This document shows positions 8,442-17,486 of a stretch of DNA of 64,000 nt, piece after piece. Under the pieces are notes generated by a model. The model saw nothing but the letters and a program-made list of their open reading frames with translations. It did no database searches and was not told where the DNA came from. Origin of the DNA: Microlunatus speluncae (GTDB lineage Bacteria; Actinomycetota; Actinomycetes; Propionibacteriales; Propionibacteriaceae); contig NZ_VKCZ01000019.1 in the NCBI RefSeq assembly GCF_009299835.1, positions 310,001-374,000 on the forward strand, read 5' to 3'. Position 1 is the first letter of the stretch, and the number at the start of each line of letters is the position of its first letter. The position numbers and the translations under genes are program-made.

Positions 8442-11400
8442 GTGGTTCGGCGAACAGGTGAACAGGCGGGTGTGGTGACGACATTCGAGGTCGAGCTCGA
8501 GCGGGAGAAGTCGGCGAAGATCGAGCGGCTGGCCGAGCGAGGGGCGGCGATCGCGGCCAAGTTCGGCCATGACGCCGAGGCGGTCAAGCACTTCCTGACC
8601 CACTACTTCCGGCACGTCGACGCGGCCGACATCGACGAGCGGGCGACCGAGGATCTGCTGGGCCTGGTGGTCAGCCACTTCCGGCTGGCCACCGAGCGGC
8701 CGCCGTCGCGGGCCTCGATCGCGGTCCGGACGCCGAGCCAGACCGACGACGGCTGGACCACCGGCGGCACCACCGTGGTCCAGATCGTCACCGACGACCG
8801 ACCGTTCCTGGTCGACTCCGTGACGATGGAGGTGCTGCGGCAGGGCTGGAGCATCCGCGAGGTGTTCCACCCGCAGTTCACGGTCCGCCGCACCCTGGCG
8901 GGCGACCTGATCGACATCGTCCGGGAGTCCGAGGCCGGCAACGATCCGAGCGTGATCGCCGAGTCCTGGATGCACCTGGAGATCCTGCCGCCGCCGCCGG
9001 CCGAGCAGGACGGCGACCCGGTCGACCGGCTGACCGACGGGTTGCACGAGGTGCTCCGGCTGGTCGACGAGTCGGTCTCGGACTGGCGCAAGATGGTGCA
9101 GCGGTCGACCGAGACCATCGCCATGCTCAGCGGGCTGGACGAAGATGATCATCCCGAGGCGGCGCGGGCCCGGGAACTGCTGCAGTGGCTCAACGACGGA
9201 CAGTTCTCGTTCCTCGGTTACCGCGAGTACGAGTACGTCCGCGGTGACCAAGCGACCTACCGGCCGGTGCCGGCGACCGGGCTCGGCATTCTGCGGGCCG
9301 ACACCGATGCGCCGGACACGTTCCACGCGCTGCCGCTGGCCGGCCGTGGCCGGCCGGCGCTGATGGTGATCACCAAAGATGATCACCGGTCTCGGGTGCA
9401 CCGGCCGGCCTATCTGGACTACATCGGGATCCGGACCTTCGCCGACGACGGCACCGTCACCGGTGAGCGGCGGTTCCTCGGCCTGTTCGCCTCGACCGCC
9501 TACTCGGAGGCGGTGACCCGGGTCCCGGTGCTGCGGCAGAAGGCGAAGGAGATCCTGCGCCGGTCCGGCTATCACCCGGACAGCCACGGCGGCAAAGCGA
9601 TCATGGACGTGCTCGACTCCTATCCGCGAGACGAGCTGTTCCAGGCCTCGGTCGCCGAGCTCTACCAGATCGTGGAGAAGGTGGCGCACCTCAAGGAGCG
9701 GCGCCAGGTCCGACTGTTCGTCCGTCGGGACAGCTACGGCCGCTATGTCTCGTTCCTGGTCTATCTGCCGCGGGACCGCTACACCACCGCGGTCCGCAGC
9801 CGGATGCAGCAGGTCTTGATCAACACCTTCGACGGCGAGCAGATCGACTACACCGCCCGGGTCAGCGAGTCGGTGCTGGCCCGGCTGCATTTCGTGATGC
9901 GGATGCGGGTCGGCACCACCGTCGGCGAGATCGACGTCCGGTCACTGGAGCGCGAGCTGACCGCGGCCACCCGGTCCTGGAACGACGAGTTCGCCGATCA
10001 GCTCGTCACCACCGAGGCGCAGCAGACGCTGGCCACCCTGGTCGGCGCGTTGCCCGAGGGTTACAAGGAGGAGTACGAGCCGCGGCAGGCGATCATGGAC
10101 CTCGGCGCGCTGGCGGCGATCGACCCCGAGATCGGGATGTCGATGGTGGTCTACGCTCCGGACAAGGCCGACGACCCGGCCGACCTGCGGTTGAAGATCT
10201 TCCGGCTGGACCCGTTGTCGCTGACCAAGGTGCTGCCGCACCTGTCGGTGCTCGGGGTCGACGTCGTCGACGAGCGCCCGTTCGAGCTGCAACTGGCCGG
10301 TGATCAACGCGCGTTCATCTACGACTTCGGGCTCACCATCCCCGGCGGCCGGGAGCAACGGGTGCACTGGTCCCGGGAGGCCCGGCACCGCTTCACCGAC
10401 GCGTTCGCCGCCTCCTATCTGGCCGAGAGCGAATACGACGGCTTCAACGCGCTGGTGATGGGGGCGGAGCTGACCTGGCAGCAGGTCGCGGTGCTGCGGG
10501 CGATCGGCCGCTATCTACGGCAGGCCGGCGCCCCGTACAGTCAGGCCTACATCGCCCGGGCGCTGGCCGCGAACGTCGACCTGGCCCGCACCCTGAGCCG
10601 GTTGTTCGAGGCCAAGTTCGGCCTCGCCGGTGATGATGATCATGCTCCCGGTGATCAGGGCAAGGGGGCCGCGAAGCGGCGCAAGGCCACGGTGACCGAG
10701 CTGACCGAGCAGGTGACCACGGCGCTGAACGACGTGGCGAGTCTTGATCATGATCGGATCATCCGCTCCTACCTCGCGGTGATCGGCGCCATGATCAGGA
10801 CCAACGCGTTCCAGCCCAACCGGGCGGCGCTGGCGTTCAAGTTGCTGCCGCGCCAGATCGAGGACCTGCCCGAGCCGCGGCCGGCGTACGAGATCTTCGT
10901 CTACTCACCCCGGCTGGAGGGGCTGCATCTGCGGTTCGGCGCCGTGGCCCGCGGCGGCCTGCGCTGGTCGGACCGGGCGGAGGACTTCCGGACCGAGATC
11001 CTCGGCCTGGTCAAGGCGCAGATGGTGAAGAACGCGGTGATCGTCCCGGTCGGCGCGAAGGGCGGCTTCGTCTGCAAGCGGCTGCCCGACCCGTCCAATC
11101 GCGACGCCTGGCTGGAGGAGGGGACGGCCTGCTACCGGTTGTTCATCTCCAGCCTGCTCGACCTGACCGACAACATCGTCGACGGGGTGGTGGTGCCGCC
11201 GCGGGATGTGATCAGGTACGACGAGGACGACCCCTATCTGGTCGTCGCCGCCGACAAGGGCACCGCCACCTTCTCCGACGTGGCCAATGCGATCTCGGTC
11301 GATCGCGGCTTCTGGCTCGGCGACGCCTTCGCCTCCGGCGGCTCGGCCGGCTATGACCACAAGGCGATGGGGATCACCGCCCGCGGCGCCTGGGAATCGG

Positions 11401-13361
11401 TCCGCCGGCACTTCCGGGAGATGGGGATCGACTGCCAGGCGGAGGAGTTCACTGTCGTCGGGATCGGCGACATGAGCGGCGACGTGTTCGGCAACGGGAT
11501 GCTGCTCAGCCGCAAGATCAAACTGATCGCCGCCTTCGATCACCGGCACATCTTCATCGATCCGACGCCGGACCCGGAGACCGGGTTCGTCGAACGGGAA
11601 CGGTTGTTCGGGCTGCCGCGGTCCAGCTGGGCCGACTACGACCAGTCGCTGATCTCGGCCGGTGGCGGGATCTATCCCCGGACGATGAAGTCGATCACCA
11701 TCACGCCGGAGCTGCGGGCGGCGATCGGGCTGGACAAGAAGATCGAGAAGCTGACCCCGAGCGAGTTGATCAACGCCTGCCTGAAGGCGCCGGTCGACCT
11801 GCTCTGGAACGGCGGCATCGGCACCTACGTCAAGGCCACGGCGGAGACCAACGCCCAGGTCGGGGACAAGGCCAACGACGGGCTCCGGGTGAACGGCGCG
11901 GAGTTGCGGGCCCGCTGCGTCGGCGAGGGCGGCAACCTCGGCCTGACCCAGCTCGGCCGGATCGAGTACGCCTCGACCAAGATCAGCCGGTCCGAGGAGT
12001 ACGGCCGGATCAACACCGACTTCATCGACAACACCGCCGGCGTCGACACCTCCGATCACGAGGTCAACATCAAGATTCTGCTGCAGGCCGAGATCGCCGC
12101 CGGCCGGCTGTCGGAGTCCGACCGGGATTCGTTGCTGGCCTCGATGACCGACGAGGTCGCCGAGTTGGTGCTGACGCACAACATCGAGCAGAATCTCGCG
12201 TTGGCCAACGGGGTCTACCAGTCCTACGCGATGGCCGGCGTGCACGAGGACTGGATGGAGCGGCTGGCCGACGGCGGGCACCTGGACCGGGAGATCGAGT
12301 TCCTGCCGGGCACCGAGGAGATGGCCCAGCGGCGTGGCGACAAGCGGGGGCTGACCGCGCCCGAGCTGTCCGTCCTGATGGCGTACAGCAAGATCGTTCT
12401 GGAGGATCAGATCATCGCCTCCGACCTGCCGGACGACCCGTACCTGAACCAGCGGCTGGTCGGCTACTTCCCGACGGCGCTTCGGCAGCGCTACGCCGAT
12501 CAGATGCCGGACCACCGGCTGCACCGGGAGATCGTCGCCACCGTGGTGGTGAACGACTTCGTCAACATCTCCGGCACCACCTGCTATCACCGGCTGTCGG
12601 CGGAGACCGGGGCCGAGGCGGCCGATCTGATCCGGGCGCAGATCGCGGCCCGGTCGATCTTCGCCGCCGACGACCTGCGGCGCGGGATCGCCGAACTCGA
12701 TCACACGGTCGATGCCGCGATCCAGACCGCGCTCCGGCTCGAGGTGCGCACCCTGGTCGAGCGGGGCACTCGCTGGCTGGTCAACAACCGGCGCCGGCCG
12801 GTGGACATCAGCGCGGCGGTGGCACAGCTGGCCGAGGGCGTGAGCGCGGTCACGGCTGCCCTGCCCGAACTGCTGGCGGACCGGGAGCTGAAGGCGTACC
12901 GGGACCGGATGGGCGGATACACCGCGGCCGGGGTGCCGGAACAGCTGGCCTCGGCGATCGCCGCCCTGCCGGCGGCCTACGGTGCCCTGACCGTGGTCCA
13001 GACGGCCCGCCGCGATGATCATGACCTGATGCGGGTGGCCCGGGTGCATTTCCTGGTGGCGCAGCGGCTCGGGTTGGACCGGCTGCTGGCCCAGATCATC
13101 CGGCTGCCGCGCTCCGACCGGTGGCAGACCATGGCCCGGGCGGCGCTGCGGGACGACCTGCACACGGTGCACGCCCAGCTGACCGCGCTGGTCCTCGGCG
13201 ACGGTGAGCCGGAATCCCTGGTGGAGGAGTGGGAACGGACGAATCCGAGCGTCCGCGAGGTGGTCCGCGAGTTGCGGCTGGTCACCGAGGGCCGGTCCGA
13301 TCTGGCGCGGATGTCGGTGGGGCTCCGGCTGGTCCGGTCGCTGCTGCCGGCCGACGAATGA
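8442..13361 (+). CDS. gdh: NAD-specific glutamate dehydrogenase, 180-kDa class
   Basis: 1639-residue cytoplasmic enzyme oxidising glutamate to 2-oxoglutarate and ammonia with NAD. The length is typical of the L_180 class (Mycobacterium homologues are about 1600 residues). Visible parts: N-terminal ACT-like regions; a catalytic core with RGGLRWSDRAEDFRTEILGL, the substrate Lys in VGAKGGFVCKRLPDP, and ADKGTATFSDVAN; the nucleotide domain VGIGDMSGDVFGNGM with HIFIDPTPD; and a helical C-terminus. Start is GTG 8442 or tandem GTG 8472/8475; neither has a good Shine-Dalgarno. Asp-His and Asp-Gln pairs often use GAT, making TGATCA sites. Confidence 0.95.
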   Translation: MVRRTGEQAGVVTTFEVELEREKSAKIERLAERGAAIAAKFGHDAEAVKHFLTHYFRHVDAADIDERATEDLLGLVVSHFRLATERPPSRASIAVRTPSQTDDGWTTGGTTVVQIVTDDRPFLVDSVTMEVLRQGWSIREVFHPQFTVRRTLAGDLIDIVRESEAGNDPSVIAESWMHLEILPPPPAEQDGDPVDRLTDGLHEVLRLVDESVSDWRKMVQRSTETIAMLSGLDEDDHPEAARARELLQWLNDGQFSFLGYREYEYVRGDQATYRPVPATGLGILRADTDAPDTFHALPLAGRGRPALMVITKDDHRSRVHRPAYLDYIGIRTFADDGTVTGERRFLGLFASTAYSEAVTRVPVLRQKAKEILRRSGYHPDSHGGKAIMDVLDSYPRDELFQASVAELYQIVEKVAHLKERRQVRLFVRRDSYGRYVSFLVYLPRDRYTTAVRSRMQQVLINTFDGEQIDYTARVSESVLARLHFVMRMRVGTTVGEIDVRSLERELTAATRSWNDEFADQLVTTEAQQTLATLVGALPEGYKEEYEPRQAIMDLGALAAIDPEIGMSMVVYAPDKADDPADLRLKIFRLDPLSLTKVLPHLSVLGVDVVDERPFELQLAGDQRAFIYDFGLTIPGGREQRVHWSREARHRFTDAFAASYLAESEYDGFNALVMGAELTWQQVAVLRAIGRYLRQAGAPYSQAYIARALAANVDLARTLSRLFEAKFGLAGDDDHAPGDQGKGAAKRRKATVTELTEQVTTALNDVASLDHDRIIRSYLAVIGAMIRTNAFQPNRAALAFKLLPRQIEDLPEPRPAYEIFVYSPRLEGLHLRFGAVARGGLRWSDRAEDFRTEILGLVKAQMVKNAVIVPVGAKGGFVCKRLPDPSNRDAWLEEGTACYRLFISSLLDLTDNIVDGVVVPPRDVIRYDEDDPYLVVAADKGTATFSDVANAISVDRGFWLGDAFASGGSAGYDHKAMGITARGAWESVRRHFREMGIDCQAEEFTVVGIGDMSGDVFGNGMLLSRKIKLIAAFDHRHIFIDPTPDPETGFVERERLFGLPRSSWADYDQSLISAGGGIYPRTMKSITITPELRAAIGLDKKIEKLTPSELINACLKAPVDLLWNGGIGTYVKATAETNAQVGDKANDGLRVNGAELRARCVGEGGNLGLTQLGRIEYASTKISRSEEYGRINTDFIDNTAGVDTSDHEVNIKILLQAEIAAGRLSESDRDSLLASMTDEVAELVLTHNIEQNLALANGVYQSYAMAGVHEDWMERLADGGHLDREIEFLPGTEEMAQRRGDKRGLTAPELSVLMAYSKIVLEDQIIASDLPDDPYLNQRLVGYFPTALRQRYADQMPDHRLHREIVATVVVNDFVNISGTTCYHRLSAETGAEAADLIRAQIAARSIFAADDLRRGIAELDHTVDAAIQTALRLEVRTLVERGTRWLVNNRRRPVDISAAVAQLAEGVSAVTAALPELLADRELKAYRDRMGGYTAAGVPEQLASAIAALPAAYGALTVVQTARRDDHDLMRVARVHFLVAQRLGLDRLLAQIIRLPRSDRWQTMARAALRDDLHTVHAQLTALVLGDGEPESLVEEWERTNPSVREVVRELRLVTEGRSDLARMSVGLRLVRSLLPADE

Positions 13362-13404
13362 GTTCACCGGTCGAACCCGGCGCGGATCGCCCGTCAGGGC
13401 CCAA

Positions 13405-13420
13405 TACGGTTAGGTCCATG
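13405..13420 (+). promoter_or_regulatory. Leaderless promoter of the PHP gene
   Basis: TACGGT (13405-13410) sits seven bases before ATG 13418 and no Shine-Dalgarno sequence is present, the usual arrangement for leaderless actinobacterial transcripts. I see no clear -35. Confidence 0.45.
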
Positions 13421-14257
13421 CGGATCGATCTGCACACGCATTCCCGGGTCTCCGACGGCACCGACGCACCGGCGGAGCTGGTCCGGCGCGCCGCGACGGC
13501 CGGCCTCGACGTCGTCGCCCTGACCGACCACGACACGTTCGACGGCCTGGACGAGGCCGTTGCCGCGGGCGAGCAGCACGGCGTCCGGGTGATCCGCGGC
13601 GTCGAGATGTCGACCTCCCGCGAGGGGCACAGCGTGCATCTGCTGGCGTACGGGATGGACGAGGAGGACCCGGCGCTGACCGGCGAGTTGATCAAGATCC
13701 GGTCGGGCCGGTCCGGCCGGCTGGCTCCGGTGCTGGCGAAGCTGGCCGAGCTCGGCGTGCCGGTGACGGAGCAGCAGGTGTTGGCGCAGGTCGGCGACAG
13801 CCCGTCGGTCGGCCGGCCGCACATCGCCGACGCCCTGGTCAAGGCCGGCCACGTCGCCAACCGGACCGAGGCCTTCGACCGGTTCCTGGCCGACGGCGGC
13901 CCGGCCCACGTCTCCCGCTACACGGTGTCCCTGGAGCGCGGGATCGACCTGGTGCACCAGGCCCGCGGCGTCGCCGTGATCGCCCATCCATGGGGCCGCG
14001 GCCGTAAGCGCCTGTTGCCTCCCGAGGTGTTGGAGCGGCTGGTCGACGAGCACGGTCTGGACGGGGTGGAGGTCGATCACCAAGATCACAACCCGGCCGA
14101 ACGCAAGGAGCTGCGCCGGCTGGCCGGCAGCCTCGGCCTGATCATGACCGGCTCCAGCGACTATCACGGCGTCGGCAAGGTCGATCACGACCTCGGCTGC
14201 AACACCACCGACCCGGAGATGTTCTCCCGCCTGCAAGAACTCACCGCCATGCGCTGA
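13418..14257 (+). CDS. PHP-domain phosphoesterase (RNase AM / TrpH-like)
   Basis: 279-residue polymerase-and-histidinol-phosphatase domain protein. Metal ligands are seen in the four family motifs: DLHTHSRVSDG (residues 4-14), LTDHDTFDG, VIAHPWGRG and SDYHG near the C-terminus. Family members hydrolyse 3',5'-bisphosphates or short RNA 5' ends; which applies here is open. I choose ATG 13418 rather than longer in-frame starts because the domain begins at residue 1. A 21-bp hairpin directly follows the stop. Confidence 0.92.
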   Translation: MRIDLHTHSRVSDGTDAPAELVRRAATAGLDVVALTDHDTFDGLDEAVAAGEQHGVRVIRGVEMSTSREGHSVHLLAYGMDEEDPALTGELIKIRSGRSGRLAPVLAKLAELGVPVTEQQVLAQVGDSPSVGRPHIADALVKAGHVANRTEAFDRFLADGGPAHVSRYTVSLERGIDLVHQARGVAVIAHPWGRGRKRLLPPEVLERLVDEHGLDGVEVDHQDHNPAERKELRRLAGSLGLIMTGSSDYHGVGKVDHDLGCNTTDPEMFSRLQELTAMR

Positions 14258-14258
14258 C

Positions 14259-14302
14259 TTGTCAGAACTGAGTTGTGCCCTGGCACAACTCAGTTCTGAC
14301 AA
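14259..14302. repeat. 21-bp-arm hairpin (TTGTCAGA family)
   Basis: Arms 14259-14279 and 14282-14302 pair perfectly around a 2-base centre. The interior is that of the 6167 palindrome except that GTGTCA/TGACAC has become GTGCC/GGCAC: substitutions on both arms keep pairing. It starts 1 bp after the PHP stop and precedes a co-directional gene, so it may terminate the PHP message. Confidence 0.9.
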
Positions 14303-14341
14303 CTCGGAGTGGGGGCGGTGTTGGACGCGCACACTGAGGGA

Positions 14342-15538
14342 ATGACGACGGCGGTGGAGCGGCCGCGGCTCACAGTGGTGCGCGCGGCGCGACTGTTCGA
14401 CGGGGTGGGTGACCGAGCGGTCGAGCGGCCGTGGGTCGCCCTCGACGGCGACACGATCACGGCGATCGGATCCGGCGACGGGGGTCCGGAGGGGACCGTG
14501 GTGGAGCTGCCCGGAGCGACGCTGCTGCCGGGACTGATCGACAACCACGTCCATCTTGCCTTCGACGCGAGCGTCGACCCCGTGGCCGCGCTCGCCGGGC
14601 GGGACGACGAGGCCGTCCGGGAGACCATGATCACCGCCGCTCGTCGGGCGGCCGCCGCGGGCATCACGACGGTGCGTGATCTCGGCGACCGCGGTTATCT
14701 CGGGCTGGAGTTGCGGTCAGCCGTCGAGACGGATCCGACGTTGCCGACGATCTTGGTCGCCGGGCCGCCGATCACCACTCCGGACGGACACTGTCACTTT
14801 CTCGGCGGCGGCGCGGCCGGGGTCGACGGGCTGCGCACGGCGGTTCGGGAGCACGCGGATCGTGGGGTCGACGTCATCAAGATCATGGCCAGCGGCGGCA
14901 TGCTCACCCAGGGCACGAAGGTCGAGCTGCCGCAGTTCAGCGTCGCAGAGCTGCGGGTGGTCGTCGAGGAGGCGCATCGGTACGGGTTGCCGGTCACCGC
15001 GCATGCCCACGGACTGCCGGCGATCACCGATGCGGTCGAGGCGGGAGTCGACGGCCTCGAGCATGTCACCTTCATGACCGCCGACGGTGTCGCCGTACCG
15101 TCCGACCGGTTGGTCTCGACGCTGGTCGACCGCCGGATCGTGCTCGGCCTCACCCTCGGCATGACCCCCGTGACCGGTGCGGCACTGCCACCGGGGATCG
15201 TGTCTCGGCTGCCGAAGTTGATCGCCAACCTCCGGCGGCTCTGGCAGGCGGGGGCGTTCACGACGATCAGCACGGACGCCGGCATCGCCATCCTCAAGCC
15301 GCACGACGTGCTGCCGTACGCGATTGGGCAGGTCGCCGACCTGGGCATCGCTCCGGCCGAGGCGCTGCGGGCCAGCACCTCCCGGGCAGCGGTTGCCTGC
15401 GGCCTGAGTGATCGGAAGGGCCGCCTCGCCGTCGGCTACGACGCCGACCTGCTCGCCGTTGCCGGCGACCCGCTCACCGACATCACCGCCCTCCACGACG
15501 TCCGCGCCGTCTGGCTCCGCGGCCACCGCCTCCCCTGA
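14342..15538 (+). CDS. Amidohydrolase, imidazolonepropionase / Xaa-Pro dipeptidase-like
   Basis: 398-residue metal-dependent hydrolase of the amidohydrolase superfamily. Metal ligands: H69 and H71 in LIDNHVHLAFD, a Lys in DVIKIMASGG, H in TAHAHG, H in GLEHVTF and D in STDAGI. The N-terminal beta-sandwich (VVRAARLFDG) and C-terminal VGYDADLLAVAGDPL are characteristic. ATG 14342 preferred; an in-frame GTG at 14309 would extend it into the hairpin flank. Substrate is an amide or lactam, not identifiable from sequence. Confidence 0.9.
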   Translation: MTTAVERPRLTVVRAARLFDGVGDRAVERPWVALDGDTITAIGSGDGGPEGTVVELPGATLLPGLIDNHVHLAFDASVDPVAALAGRDDEAVRETMITAARRAAAAGITTVRDLGDRGYLGLELRSAVETDPTLPTILVAGPPITTPDGHCHFLGGGAAGVDGLRTAVREHADRGVDVIKIMASGGMLTQGTKVELPQFSVAELRVVVEEAHRYGLPVTAHAHGLPAITDAVEAGVDGLEHVTFMTADGVAVPSDRLVSTLVDRRIVLGLTLGMTPVTGAALPPGIVSRLPKLIANLRRLWQAGAFTTISTDAGIAILKPHDVLPYAIGQVADLGIAPAEALRASTSRAAVACGLSDRKGRLAVGYDADLLAVAGDPLTDITALHDVRAVWLRGHRLP

Positions 15539-15596
15539 CCCCAACTTGTCAGACTCTCACCACGTCATAGCGTGGTGAGAGTCTGACAAGTCGGGG
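15539..15596. terminator. Bidirectional terminator-like hairpin (TTGTCAGA family)
   Basis: Arms 15544-15564 and 15571-15591 pair perfectly (ACTTGTCAGACTCTCACCACG and its complement) around TCATAG; the stem continues with C4/G4 after one mismatch. It lies exactly between the convergent amidohydrolase and GntR genes. Outer bases match the hairpins at 6167 and 14259; the interior is entirely different yet fully complementary. Confidence 0.85.
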
Positions 15597-15612
15597 TTGG
15601 AGGGGGTGGGGG

Positions 15613-16239
15613 TTAGCGGTCGAGCATGCTGTTGAGCATCCAGGTGCGGGAGAGGTCGATCGTTTCGGCGGTGATCGATCGGGCTTCGTCGGCGTCGCCG
15701 GTGCGGATCGCGTCGAGCAGCCGGCGGTGGTTCCGCTTCGGCGGTTTCGGGCCGTGGTCGGCGGCCTGGGCGGCGAGGAACCAGCGCAGTTGATCATGGA
15801 GGCTGGCGATGATCGTGATCAGTTGCGGCACCCGGGTGATCTCGGCCACCGCGACGTGGAACGCGGCGTGCTGTTCCAGATCGATGGATTCGGTGCCGGA
15901 GTCCAGCAGCCGTTCGTCCAGATCTTCCAGCAGCGCGATGTCCTCGGCGGTCGCTCGGCTGGCGGCCAGGGCGCTGGTGCCGGGCTCGGTCAGCTCGCGG
16001 ACCAGGTAGACGTTCTTGATGTCCTTGATCGAGATGTGCTTGACCATCGTGCCCTGGCGCGGGAAGACTTCGACGAAACCGTCCGCTGCGAGCTTGTTGA
16101 TGGCGTGCCGGATCGGTGTCTTGGAGGTGCCGATGCGTGCGGCGAGCGCCTTCTCGTTGATCACCTCCCCGGGCGCGAGCGCGCAGGAAAGGATGTCGTG
16201 CTTCATCGCGGCGTACGCCTTCTCGGCCAGGAGCTCCAC
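15613..16239 (-). CDS. GntR-family regulator, FadR/FCD subfamily
   Basis: 208-residue repressor-type regulator: N-terminal winged helix (LAARIGTSKTPIRHAINKLAADGFV) and all-helical FCD ligand domain containing EQHAAFHVAVAEI and NHRRLLDAI, with metal-type Asp/His residues. GTG 16239 fits the usual short lead before the winged helix and follows an AGGGAGG stretch; ATG 16326 is possible and would add 29 residues resembling nothing in the family. Divergent from the opine-dehydrogenase operon, its likely target. FCD ligands are usually small organic acids. Confidence 0.88.
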   Translation of the reverse strand: MELLAEKAYAAMKHDILSCALAPGEVINEKALAARIGTSKTPIRHAINKLAADGFVEVFPRQGTMVKHISIKDIKNVYLVRELTEPGTSALAASRATAEDIALLEDLDERLLDSGTESIDLEQHAAFHVAVAEITRVPQLITIIASLHDQLRWFLAAQAADHGPKPPKRNHRRLLDAIRTGDADEARSITAETIDLSRTWMLNSMLDR

Positions 16240-16392
16240 GGAGACCTGACACCTCCCTCGCTGGATGTACGGGTCGGCGGCGGCGCACCCACCCTGGCGC
16301 GCATCGTCCACCGGTGTCCGGATCACCTAGGCATGCGTCTGAAATTCTTGTAGCGTTCCTGTGGAATCTTAACCCCTGATGCGGAGGCTCAC

Positions 16393-17427
16393 GTGACTTT
16401 GGCCGTAATCGGTGACAGCCAGGCCGTTGCGGTGGCGGGCCTCGCGTCCCGCTGCAGCGGCCAGGCTGTGCTGCTCTCCCGAGGACCCGGCCGGACCCGC
16501 GGGGCCGTCCGGTTGGAGGGCATGTATGCGGGACCGATCGAGGTCCATGTGATCGACCGGCCGACGGCCGATGTCTACGTCGCGGTGACCACCAGTGATC
16601 GGCTGGAGCCGATGCTGGCCGATCACCGCGAGTTGCTGGCCGGCCGGGTGCTGCTGGTGGCGCCGGGCGGCTTCGGCGCCGCGGTACGGGTTCGGCAGTT
16701 GTTCGACCGGTGGGGCGTCGAGCCGCCGGTGGTGGCCGAGGCGACCGGCTTCCCGGCCATCGGTGAAGGCGAGGGCACCATCCGGCTGCGCGGCATCAAG
16801 CGCGCGCTGCCGATCGCCGGAATCGATCATGCCGCCACCGACGAGGTGCTCACCGCGGTCCGTGGCCACCTGCCGGATCTGGTGCCGAGTGAGCTGGCAA
16901 CCACCTCGCTGTCCAACACCAATCACCTGCTGCACCCGGTGATCATGATGTTGAACGCCGACCGGATCGCCCGCGGTGAGGAGTTCCCGTTGTTCCGCGA
17001 CGGGCTGTCGGCCGAGCTTGATCAACAACTGGCGGCGGTCGACGCGGAGCGGCTCGAATTGGTCGAGCGGCTCGGCGGCGAGCCGGTGTCGATCATGAAC
17101 TGGATGCTGCGGTTCTACGAGGACCAGGGCTTGACCGGATCGACGATCAGCGAATGCCTGGACAGCTTTCCCGGCTTCGCGGCGGTGCCGGCGCCGACGT
17201 CGTTGCGCCACCGCTATCTGCTCGACGACATCCCGCACGGGCTCGCCGGCTATGTCGGGGTGGCGGACCGGCTCGGCGTCGACGTACCTCAGCTCAGATC
17301 TGTGATCAGCACGGCCGAGCAACGCCTCGGCCAGCCACTGCGGGCCGAAAGCTCGGTCGTCCAGGCCTTCCTCGACGCGGTCAGCGCACGACCGGCGTCG
17401 GCGGGATGTGCCGGGGCGCTCCATTGA
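16393..17427 (+). CDS. Opine (octopine/nopaline) dehydrogenase-family protein
   Basis: 344-residue protein. The N-terminal Rossmann half begins TLAVIGDSQAVAVAG, so the expected GxGxxG is degenerate (GDSQAV). The C-terminal half carries the octopine-dehydrogenase signature STSL-like SLSNTNHLLHPVIMMLN with the catalytic-type His, then AEDAERLEL-like VDAERLELVERLGG. Known members reductively join an amino acid to a keto acid, or the reverse. GTG start preceded by GCGGAGG. First of a plus-strand cluster with an ABC importer and FAD protein, so oxidation of an imported opine-like compound is a fair but unproven guess. Confidence 0.75.
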   Translation: MTLAVIGDSQAVAVAGLASRCSGQAVLLSRGPGRTRGAVRLEGMYAGPIEVHVIDRPTADVYVAVTTSDRLEPMLADHRELLAGRVLLVAPGGFGAAVRVRQLFDRWGVEPPVVAEATGFPAIGEGEGTIRLRGIKRALPIAGIDHAATDEVLTAVRGHLPDLVPSELATTSLSNTNHLLHPVIMMLNADRIARGEEFPLFRDGLSAELDQQLAAVDAERLELVERLGGEPVSIMNWMLRFYEDQGLTGSTISECLDSFPGFAAVPAPTSLRHRYLLDDIPHGLAGYVGVADRLGVDVPQLRSVISTAEQRLGQPLRAESSVVQAFLDAVSARPASAGCAGALH

Positions 17428-17486
17428 GCGGAGATCCCGCAGTGCTGTCGAGCAGCGGGGAACCCGCAGGGTCGAAAGGAATGCAG

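Noticed and set aside
10905..13367. 820-codon minus-strand frame opposite glutamate dehydrogenase
   Set aside because: Mirror frame of a well-conserved gene; composition is typical of antisense reading.
16356..16366. TTCCTGTGGAA dyad between GntR and the opine-dehydrogenase gene
   Set aside because: Position suits a GntR operator, but 4-bp arms are too short to separate from chance.
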